DNA from: Candidatus Endoriftia persephone str. Hot96_1+Hot96_2
GTDB taxonomy: Bacteria > Pseudomonadota > Gammaproteobacteria > Chromatiales > Chromatiaceae
Direction: 5' to 3'
Assembly (NCBI GenBank): GCA_000168735.1
Contig: AASF01002021.1
Coordinates: 567 to 5,966 of the forward strand
Length of the DNA: 5,400 bases
In this document: positions 1 through 5,400 of the stretch, piece by piece
Numbering within the stretch: the stretch's first letter is position 1
Layout of the letters: the number at the start of each line of letters is the position of its first letter
Program-made: the position numbers and the translations under genes
The notes under the pieces: generated by a model
What the model was told of the DNA's origin: nothing
The model's database searches: none
What the model saw: only the letters and a program-made list of their open reading frames with translations

Positions 1-43
1 ATTAGTGCGTGATGATGTGTTATTTGGTAACACTTAGCACCGT

Positions 44-986
44 TTACTGGAAGTTTGTCTGAGCATTTTCTGAAAGTCTGCCGGCCTTGCGATGTAACAG
101 CACACTGTGGTGTAGCGCAATGATGTGGTCGGCCAGAGCATGGTTACCCGCATACAACAGCCCGCGATGGTTCATGAAGGTGGAATCCGGTCGGTTGAGA
201 TCCATGGGTCGGCCGTATATGTCGGAGGCCACGGCCCCAGCCTCATGGAAGCAGGCAGGCGGTAGCAGCATAGTCCCATAAACTGCCACCGCTATTGTCG
301 CTGCGGGGGTATTTAAAGTAGCAGATATTGGGGTCTTCGAGGATGCCGCAGGCATTCATTACACCACCAGTGCGAAACTGAATATCGGAGCCGTTCAAGC
401 CCAGTTGCCGGGCGATGTCATGTAAACCAGTCCGGGTATGTTCCAGCCAGGGATGTGACTGAAAACTGAAGTCGATACTCAGGATTAGGGGCTGTTTCGG
501 GTCCAGGTCAGGGATCTGTATGGGGTGTCCATTTTTGTATGCCCCCTGGCCACGGATGGCATGAAACAGGGCTTGCTCCACCGGGTCATACGCCACACCG
601 ATCAGCGGGTCGCCATTCCGAGCCACCAGGGCAATAGAGACGGAAAAGCCCGGGAGTGTTGTTGATGAAGGCCAGCGTGCCGTCCCAGGGGATCGATACA
701 CCAGAAAGCGGGTTTTTTCTGGCGTTGACCGTCATCGGGGGATTCCTCCGCTGAGCAAAGCGAGATCATATTCAGCACAGCTGGGTTCTAGTATCTCCAA
801 AATAGCGGCTTGAGCCCTTGTGGTCCACTTCAGTGACCACCTGACCAGCGGTGCTGGTGCCAGTCTCTTTGTGGTGAACCTGGATCTCGGTTTGTCCGGT
901 GGGTTTTGATGATATGACCCTGCGGCATGGGCTGCGCTGAAGGCCAGTTGGCTCAGTTCGTAGAGTTGATCATTGCTGAAGAGCAT
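44..986 (-). CDS. Inositol-monophosphatase/CysQ-family phosphatase, frameshifted as given
   Basis: This is a Mg2+-dependent phosphatase of the inositol monophosphatase / 3'(2'),5'-bisphosphate nucleotidase superfamily, expected in the cytoplasm. The frame is broken in several places. Removing seven surplus G/C bases, near 918-920, 896-899, 815-817, 748-749, 684-686, 649-654 and 251-260, gives one 311-aa protein, which is a normal family length. In that model the metal-binding signatures are all present: SEE at residues 78-80, DPLDGT at 97-102 and WDYAA at 235-239. The ATG at 986 follows an AGGAC-like ribosome site and lies inside the 3' end of the upstream kinase gene, with 34 nt of overlap, which suggests translational coupling. 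Family membership is firm. The substrate is not: it could be an inositol phosphate, PAP/PAPS or another sugar or polyol phosphate, so I give no symbol. The protein reads well between the breaks, so sequence error is likelier than true decay. Confidence 0.85.
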
Positions 987-1967
987 GGGGTGTCCTGTAA
1001 TTGGCTCACCACCTCATGGGCGAGGCGTTCGCTGTAACTGTGAATTTTCCAGTGGCCGGGACTCCAGCCTTTGAGGAAACGATAGAAATCGGTCCAGGCC
1101 ACGCTATACAAGGGCCGCCAGACCGCTTCCACAGCCGCAGCATCGATCCGGGGATGGTGCAGAGCCAGGGCCTGTTTCAGGACAGCGAAGTAGGCGTTGA
1201 GCAGGGATTCCTCCCTGTGTTCGCATTCGTGTTCGTTAAGGCAGCTACCGATGAAATAGGCTACATCTTTCATGCCACAACCGCTGCCCACGTATTGAAA
1301 GTCCACTGCCGCGACCTGGGTTCCGTCCGGCGAGAAACAGAAATTGGCCAGCTTGGCATCGCCATGCACAAAGGTTTGGAAGGGGGCCTCGTTCAGGGTC
1401 CGGTCCAGAACCTCTGCAGCTTGCTTTAGTTCACCCTCCTCCATGGTGGCCAGTTCATCGGGGCGGGTGTCCCAGGTGCCAATAGGTGCCTATGTCCCAC
1501 AGCCCTTCCGGTTTCTCGTCCATGAAGGTGGCATGGAAGTGGGCAAGCCAGCTCAGGCAGCGGATCATTTCGGCCTCGGTAACGCTGCCCTTGCGGGCCG
1601 GGTAACCGCTGCCGTCCAGATCTTCCAGCACCATCAACACTTCATCGTCGTGATGTTCCAGGGCCAGACAATGGGGGATACGGCAGTGATCATCACAGCG
1701 TGCGGCCCAATGTTCGTACCAGGCGGTTTCTACCTGATAGGAGTGCAGTTTGCGTTGGTGGGATCGATCGGTATTCCAGCCACGCGGGTGTCTGCTCTGA
1801 TCCGGTAACCGTACGTGTTTGACCACCACGGTGTTCAGTTTCGAACCGATCAGGCCGTAGCGGTCGATACTACCGTAACCACTCCACAGACTTTGAATTG
1901 AACCGCCTTCGAACAGATCATCGGCGCTGGTGGCATTGAGGATGATGCGGCGTACGTGTGAATCCAT
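953..1967 (-). CDS. Ecdysteroid-kinase-like / APH-type phosphotransferase, one frameshift
   Basis: This is a small-molecule kinase of the protein-kinase-like fold, closest by memory to the bacterial ecdysteroid-kinase-like (EcKL, formerly DUF1679) and choline/aminoglycoside phosphotransferase group. One surplus G at 1471-1473 splits it. Without it the product is 337 aa. Visible motifs are VVVKHV with candidate ATP-binding Lys50, MVLEDLD around 112-118 (hinge-like), the catalytic loop HGDAKLAN at 201-208 and the metal-binding DFQ at 222-224. DFQ in place of DFG is typical of EcKL proteins. The ATG at 1967 has no clear Shine-Dalgarno sequence, but a promoter-like site lies just upstream (1997-2024) and the leader would be about 23 nt. 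The 3' end overlaps the phosphatase start. The substrate is unknown. Broad family is well supported, and the EcKL assignment moderately so. Confidence 0.85.
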
Positions 1968-1996
1968 GAATTAACGCTAATTAGGGAATATGGGCA

Positions 1997-2024
1997 ATCA
2001 TACCCTGAGCGGATACGGCTTCAA
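1997..2024 (-). promoter_or_regulatory. Possible sigma-70 promoter of the kinase-phosphatase operon
   Basis: On the minus strand TTGAAG (2024-2019) and TATGAT (2002-1997) are separated by 16 bp. This resembles the -35 TTGACA and -10 TATAAT elements. A start near 1990 would leave a leader of about 23 nt before the kinase ATG at 1967. The site lies just outside the left end of the RAYT element. It is a motif match only, although its position and spacing are good. Confidence 0.4.
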
Positions 2025-2517
2025 TCAATGGTTACATTGGAATTCCGGGTGAAATTCCGGGGACAGTATACTTATGTCCCATTCACTGCAGCGCGAATGG
2101 CTCCCCGGTTTTCTACCCGGCTTTTGTGGCGTCAAAATCCGGCAAGTCAGTGACTCAGCTGCCTGGATAAACGGCGCGTCACCCAGTGGGCGGCCGGTGC
2201 GTGTATGAACCCGGATGTATTCCACGTCATCCTGAGCAGGCTCGGTGGGTAATTTGCCCAGTCCGGACACAATCGCACGCACGGGGTTCAACTCGACATA
2301 TCGAATCGCCGCCGCAAGATGCGTTTCATTCATGGGGAAAGAGTGGAACCGCTTCTGCCAGAGGTGACCCCGCCAGCCATATCGAAAATTGACACGCCGG
2401 GTGTAACGGCGATGGGCCTCAGCCAAAGCGGTTCGCAAGCCGCTCTCTGTGTTTGGGGTCAACACGAGGTGGACATGGTTGGGCATCAGACAATACCACT
2501 CGGGCAATCCTTGCCAT
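2025..2517 (-). pseudogene. REP-associated tyrosine transposase (Y1/HUH) with internal deletions
   Basis: The original start is probably the ATG at 2517-2515. It has a perfect GGAGG at 2528-2524, six bases upstream, and encodes MARIARVV, the usual N-terminus of this family. The sequence then jumps out of frame into WYCLMPNHVHLV, so the stretch normally between them, roughly 40-50 residues including the first conserved strand, is missing. From about 2507 the frame stays open for 160 codons. It contains the HUH motif HVH, the candidate catalytic Tyr in EAHRRYTRR, the LWQKRF block and YVELNPVRA. A second segment is missing after NPVRAIVSG: the usual PWSSARAH region is absent and the frame resumes at HTRTGRPLGD and QKPGRKPG. 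The last 20 or so codons run into the terminal repeat before a TGA at 2027-2025. The protein is almost certainly inactive. Deletion sizes are estimated from remembered family members. Confidence 0.8.
2038..2080 (+). repeat. Left terminal repeat of the RAYT element
   Basis: There are two tandem units, tggaattccggg (2038-2049, one G short of the other copies) and tgaaattccgggg (2050-2062). They run into acagtatac (2063-2071). The inner part, GGGACA at 2060-2065 and TGTCCC at 2075-2080, can pair as a 6-bp stem around a 9-nt loop, like a REP hairpin. The whole is an inverted copy of the right end, with one missing base and one mismatch in the tandem part. Confidence 0.8.
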
Positions 2518-2523
2518 GCTGTT

Positions 2524-2528
2524 CCTCC
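2524..2528 (-). promoter_or_regulatory. Ribosome binding site of the original transposase start
   Basis: GGAGG on the minus strand lies six bases upstream of the ATG at 2517-2515. This strong site identifies 2517, not the in-frame TTG at 2507, as the ancestral start. It shows that the present open frame is the body of a gene whose N-terminal part has been deleted. Confidence 0.7.
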
Positions 2529-2580
2529 CTGAATGGCCTGTAAAAAATCGGTGGTCTATGCTACTGCATCAGCGTCTTCT

Positions 2581-2645
2581 GGGAATAGGTATACTGTCCC
2601 CGGAATTCCACCCCGGAATTCCACCCCGGAATTTCGGAATTTCCC
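2581..2645 (-). repeat. Right terminal repeat of the RAYT element, with 13-bp tandem units
   Basis: The inner core gtatactgtcccc (2589-2601) is the perfect inverse of the left core. It overlaps tandem units ccccggaattcca at 2598-2610 and 2611-2623, identical to each other, and a third at 2624-2636 ending tcg instead of cca. A further partial unit, gaatttccc, follows at 2637-2645. Inward, gggaataggtatactgtccc resembles the left-end hairpin arm with one gap and one mismatch. The repeats stop one base before the nadB stop codon, so nadB transcripts would read straight into this structure. Confidence 0.8.
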
Positions 2646-2646
2646 G

Positions 2647-4282
2647 TCAGGGCAGCGTCCTGGGAGAGTAGTTGTCTGGGATCAGCACTGTCGGATGGCG
2701 TTGAGCCAGGTCGTCGGTGCGCGGAAAGTCGAGAGTGTAGTGGAGGCCACGGCTTTCGCGGCGCATCTGCGCCGAGCGGATGATCAGATCGGCCACTTCC
2801 ACCAGGTTGCGCAGCTCCAGCAGGTCATTGGTAACACGAAAGTTGCTGTAGTATTCACCAATCTCCATGCGCAACATGTCGACCCGACGTTTGGCTCGCT
2901 CCAGGCGCTTGTTGGAGCGGACTATGCCCACGTAGTCCCACATGAAGCGGCGCAGTTCATCCCAGTTATGGGCCACCACCACCTCTTCATCAGAGTCGGT
3001 CACCCGGCTCTCGTCCCAGTGAGGCAACTCACCGGGTATCTCTACCTGGTCTGCCTGTTCGCTAATATCTTTGGCGGCCTGCCCGGCAAACACTAGGCAC
3101 TCAAGCAGCGAGTTGCTGGCCATCCGATTAGCGCCATGCAGGCCGGTGTAGGCAGTTTCACCGATAGCGTAGAGCCCCGGCAGATCGGTCTGCGCGTGAT
3201 GATCGGTGTAGATGCCACCGCAGGTGTAGTGGGCGGCGGGCACCCACCGGAATCGGTTCCGCGGGTGATGTCGATCCCCAAGTCGCGGCAGCGGCTGGTA
3301 GCATGGTGGGGAAGTGTTCGGTGATGAACTCAGCCGGCTTGTGGCTGATATCGAGGAACAGGCATTCGGCGCCGATACGTTTCATCTCATGGTCGATGGC
3401 GCGGGCGACGATATCTCGCGGGGCGAGTTCTCCGCGCCGGTCGAAGCGCTGCATGAAACGCTCCCCGTTGGGCAGCAACAGCCGGCCCCCTTCACCGCGC
3501 ACCGCCTCGCTGATCAGAAAGTTACGTGCCTCGGGATGGTAGAGGCAGGTGGGGTGAAACTGGATGAACTCCATGTTGGCGACCCGACAGCCAGCGCTGC
3601 CAGGCCATGGCGATGCCGTCGCCGGTAGAGACGTCCGGATTACTGGTGTAGAGGTAGACCTTGCTCGCGCCACCGGAGGCGATCACTACAAAACGGGCGC
3701 GGAAGGTCTTAACCCGGCCCTGTTTCTGGTTAAGAATGTAGGCTCCCACACAGCGGTTGACGCCGCTCTGGCGGCGCTTGCGGTTGGTGATCAGGTCGAT
3801 GGCGATATGGTATTCGAACAGCTCCACGTTGGCGCGCGCCATCACCTGGGCCTCGAGGGTGGTCTCCACCTCGCGGCCGGTGGCATCTGCGGCGTGGATC
3901 ACCCGCCGGTGGGAGTGCCCCCCTTCACGAGTCAGATGGTAGCCGCCGCTACTGGCCGAGTTGTCGTCACGGGTGAACTTGGCACCGTTTTCCATCAGCC
4001 AGCGGATATTCTCCGGGCCCTGTTCCACCACCAGTTGAACCGTCTTCTCTTCGCAGAGCCCGGCGCCGGCGTTAAGGGTGTCCTCCACATGGGAGGAGAG
4101 GGTATCCTCCTCGTCTAGCACCGCAGAGATGCCCCCCTGGGCATAGAATGTGCTGCCCTCTTCGAGTTGGCGTTTGGAGATTACCGCGACTTTCAGATCA
4201 GGGTGCAGACGCAGCGCCAGGGAAAGACCCGGCAGCACCCGCTGCCGATGATCAAAACGTCGTGCTGATGGTCGGTGGACAT
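2647..4282 (-). CDS. nadB: L-aspartate oxidase, frameshifted as given
   Basis: NadB is a flavoprotein that oxidises L-aspartate to iminoaspartate, the first step of de novo NAD synthesis; NadA then makes quinolinate. Seven surplus bases break the frame, near 4238-4240, 4228-4230, 3593-3598, 3301, 3293-3294, 3259-3260 and 3243-3245. Removing them gives exactly 542 aa, against 540 in E. coli. The reconstruction shows the FAD dinucleotide-binding GSGAAGL at 13-19, AQGG at 47-50, the EFIQFHPT block at 237-244, PAAHYTCGG near 346-354 and [12 protein letters not shown] near 381-392. Residues equivalent to E. coli Glu121, His244, Arg290, His351 and Arg386 are present as Glu119, His242, Arg288, His349 and Arg384. 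The C-terminal three-helix domain is complete. The ATG at 4282 gives [15 protein letters not shown], the expected N-terminus, though its ribosome site is weak. The gene is divergent from rpoE, as in many gammaproteobacteria. It is probably intact in the organism and broken here by sequence error. Confidence 0.95.
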
Positions 4283-4305
4283 GATTGCGGAGGCCTACTA
4301 TTACA

Positions 4306-4332
4306 GCGATAATGCGACTCGCATTGCATCGC
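4306..4332. promoter_or_regulatory. Imperfect dyad upstream of nadB, possible operator
   Basis: AATGCGA (4311-4317) and TCGCATT (4319-4325) form a perfect 7-1-7 inverted repeat. It is extended by outer arms GCGAT (4306-4310) and ATCGC (4328-4332) with a 2-nt bulge. It lies 24 to 50 bases upstream of the nadB ATG, where a repressor or leader hairpin could act. There is no T-run for termination in either direction. I do not recognise the regulator. Confidence 0.4.
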
Positions 4333-4372
4333 CGCATCCTAGCCTAAATCAAGGGCTTGTAGAACAGAATTA

Positions 4373-4386
4373 ATCTACCGGTAGAT
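4373..4386. promoter_or_regulatory. Perfect 14-bp palindrome between nadB and rpoE, possible operator
   Basis: The sequence atctaccggtagat is its own reverse complement. It lies immediately upstream of the proposed sigma-E promoter of rpoE (-35 at 4391) and about 90 bp from the nadB start. A dimeric regulator could bind here and act on one or both genes. No known consensus was recognised, and a chance origin cannot be excluded for a single short palindrome. Confidence 0.35.
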
Positions 4387-4390
4387 GCGG

Positions 4391-4418
4391 CGAACTATTC
4401 AGAATCTGGAGTGTCAAT
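4391..4418 (+). promoter_or_regulatory. Possible sigma-E autoregulatory promoter of rpoE
   Basis: CGAACTA (4391-4397) resembles the sigma-E -35 element GGAACTT, with the central GAACT intact. TCAAT (4414-4418) resembles a sigma-E -10 element (TCnAA-type), and the spacing is 16 bp. Initiation near 4425 would give a leader of about 43 nt before the ATG at 4468. Self-activation of rpoE is well established in E. coli and relatives, so position and spacing fit. The assignment rests on short motif matches. Confidence 0.35.
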
Positions 4419-4467
4419 CAGACTGAGCGCAGGGACGTGTCAGGTCATGAGGGAGGGTAGGGCCCGG

Positions 4468-5047
4468 ATGGGCGAGCGACAAGTGGATCAGGAACTGGTC
4501 ATCCGTGTGCAGAAGGGCGACAAAAAGGCATTTGACCTGCTTGGTGCTCAAGTATCAGCAGAAGATCGCGAATCTGATCTCCCGTTACATTCGGGATCCA
4601 CACGAGGTGCTGGACGTTACCCAGGAGGCTTTTATTAAGGCCTACCGGGCGCTCCCTAGATTTCGTGGTGACAGCGCTTTCTACACTTGGCTGTACCGGA
4701 TTGCGATTAATACCGCAAAGAACCACCTCGTTGCCCAGAGTCGTCGCCCGCCGAGTGGGGATGTGGAGCCCGAGATCGCCGAACAGCTGGATGAGGGGCA
4801 TCGTCTGAAAGAGTACGGCACACCGGAAAATCATCTGCTCAGCAGCGAGATCAGTGCCGCCGTTCAGGATGCCATCGACGCGCTTCCGCAAGACCTGCGC
4901 ACTGCCATCATCCTGCGTGAACTGGAAGGCATGAGTTACGAGGAGATCGCTGAGGCGATGTCCTGCCCGGTGGGAACTGTGAGATCCCGTATCTTCCGGG
5001 CGCGAGAGGCGATAGACAAACGGTTACAACCGTTGATTAACCCATAA
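4468..5047 (+). CDS. rpoE: RNA polymerase sigma-E factor (RpoE/AlgU), one frameshift
   Basis: This ECF sigma factor directs RNA polymerase to envelope-stress promoters and is held inactive at the inner membrane by RseA. One surplus G at 4543-4544 breaks the frame after codon 25. Removing it gives 192 aa, against 191 in E. coli. Sigma region 2 spans about residues 24-92, with DVTQEAFIKAYRAL and FRGDSAFYTWLYRIAINTAKN. Region 4 spans about 128-182, with the helix-turn-helix LEGMSYEEIAEAMSCPVGTV and SRIFRAREAID. The start at 4468 (MGERQVDQELV) aligns with the E. coli N-terminus MSEQLTDQVLV and has an AGGG six bases upstream. An in-frame ATG at 4447 would add seven residues and is less likely. The gene is followed after 14 nt by rseA, with which it presumably forms an operon. 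The break lies in an essential or near-essential region, so sequence error is the likely cause. Confidence 0.95.
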
Positions 5048-5061
5048 GCACGGGTGGTGAG

Positions 5062-5400
5062 ATGAGCGAACAAGAACGCGAAAAAGTATCTGCACTGGTG
5101 GATGACGAGCTAAGCGAACACGAAATCAGCCGGCACATCGGTCGGCTGCTTGAAACACCGTCAGAGCAACAGGCCTGGGCCCGTTATCATCTAATAGGCG
5201 ATGCGATGCGTCAGGAACTGGGTTCGCTGGTGCAGCCGGATCTGGCAAGCGCCATCAGCGCCAGCCTGGAGCGTGAACCTACCATCATTGCGCCGGGAAT
5301 GGTCAAACGCCGCCCGGCGTCCTGGCTGAAACCGGTGGCAGGTACTGCCATCGCCGCCTCAGTGGCGCTGGTTGCGGTCACTATGGTCCCACAGCTGATC
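5062..5400 (+). CDS. rseA: Sigma-E anti-sigma factor RseA/MucA, cut by the window end
   Basis: This is the inner-membrane anti-sigma factor that sequesters RpoE and is destroyed by DegS/RseP-type proteolysis under envelope stress. The first 113 codons are present with no frameshift. Residues 1-70 form the cytoplasmic RseA N-terminal domain: MSEQEREKVSALVDDELSE opens it, and WARYHLIGDAMRQEL at about 39-53 is the typical signature. A hydrophobic stretch near residues 92-109 (PVAGTAIAASVALVAVTMV) is the single membrane helix, with positive residues KRR and K before it, consistent with a cytoplasmic N-terminus. The periplasmic part lies beyond the window. The ATG at 5062 follows GGTGGTGAG closely, 14 nt after the rpoE stop, so the two are co-transcribed and probably co-regulated. 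It could equally be called mucA; the E. coli-style name is used. Confidence 0.9.
   Translation, partial: MSEQEREKVSALVDDELSEHEISRHIGRLLETPSEQQAWARYHLIGDAMRQELGSLVQPDLASAISASLEREPTIIAPGMVKRRPASWLKPVAGTAIAASVALVAVTMVPQLI

Larger units (their letters stand above)
2038..2645 (-). mobile_element. Decayed RAYT (REP-associated tyrosine transposase) element with inverted tandem-repeat ends
   Basis: A segment of about 600 bp sits between nadB and the kinase gene. It consists of a damaged Y1/HUH transposase gene bounded by inverted copies of one sequence. The core ggggacagtatac at 2059-2071 is perfectly inverted as gtatactgtcccc at 2589-2601. Outside each core lie repeats of a 13-bp unit, tggaattccgggg: about two at the left and three or more at the right. 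The right end stops one base from the nadB stop codon. RAYTs are single-copy housekeeping-like transposases known to act on REP palindromes, and these ends could be the cognate repeats here. Boundaries are estimated from repeat extent; no target duplication was recognised. Confidence 0.75.

Noticed and set aside
17..33. Hairpin gtgtta-tttgg-taacac downstream of the phosphatase gene as an intrinsic terminator
   Set aside because: The stem is only 6 bp, AT-rich, and no T-run follows on either strand. It may be chance or part of a site cut by the window edge.
1001..1808. Plus-strand open frames opposite the kinase gene (1001-1429 and 1344-1808)
   Set aside because: They lie antisense to a well-recognised kinase, show no family motif and have no ribosome site. 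They are shadows of a GC-rich gene.
2598..2636. Tandem 13-bp repeats as a CRISPR array
   Set aside because: The units are directly adjacent with no spacers, and they are the ends of a RAYT element.
2533..4118. Plus-strand open frames opposite nadB (2533-3096 and 3564-4118)
   Set aside because: The minus-strand reading is unmistakable NadB with all catalytic residues. The plus-strand products resemble nothing recognisable.
4306..4332. The nadB upstream dyad as a Fur box
   Set aside because: It begins gataatg like a Fur box, but the centre (cgactcg) and right arm do not follow the GATAAT-type hexamer pattern, and nadB is not a typical Fur target.
4540..4550. Programmed frameshifting in rpoE or nadB
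   Set aside because: There is no slippery heptamer or consistent downstream structure. Seven shifts would be needed in nadB alone, so sequence error is the simpler explanation.
4499..4891. Minus-strand open frame of 130 codons opposite rpoE
   Set aside because: It overlaps sigma regions 2 and 4 of rpoE on the other strand and has no recognisable domain.

Overview
This window looks like chromosome from a gammaproteobacterium of moderately high GC content. The best evidence is the conserved divergent pair nadB (L-aspartate oxidase) and rpoE-rseA (envelope-stress sigma factor and its membrane anti-sigma factor). The reconstructed NadB (542 aa) and RpoE (192 aa) are almost the same length as the E. 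coli proteins, and the NadB active-site residues keep the E. coli spacing. I cannot name the species from the sequence.

Layout. Four genes or gene remnants lie on the minus strand, in transcription order from right to left: nadB (4282-2647); a decayed REP-associated transposase (RAYT) element with inverted, tandemly repeated ends (about 2038-2645); an ecdysteroid-kinase-like/APH-type phosphotransferase (1967-953); and an inositol-monophosphatase/CysQ-family phosphatase (986-44), which overlaps the end of the kinase by 34 nt. On the plus strand are rpoE (4468-5047) and the first 113 codons of rseA (5062 to the window end). The 185-bp gap between nadB and rpoE carries a possible sigma-E promoter and two clean dyads.

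The main oddity is the state of the reading frames. The phosphatase, kinase, nadB and rpoE are all broken. Every break I can locate is explained by one surplus base, nearly always an extra G or C inside or beside a short G/C run. Removing 16 such bases (7 in the phosphatase, 1 in the kinase, 7 in nadB, 1 in rpoE) restores proteins of 311, 337, 542 and 192 aa with intact motifs. This most probably reflects sequence error rather than biology, because rpoE and nadB are housekeeping genes and their protein sequence is otherwise undamaged. The RAYT is different: it has lost internal segments and is a real relic.

Functionally, nadB starts de novo NAD synthesis, and rpoE-rseA is the sigma-E switch for cell-envelope stress. 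The kinase and phosphatase overlap and probably form a small-molecule phosphorylation/dephosphorylation pair whose substrate is unknown. I found no defence system, CRISPR array, RNA gene or convincing new system. The best leads are the kinase-phosphatase pair, the structure of the RAYT ends, the intergenic dyads and the pattern of G/C insertions.
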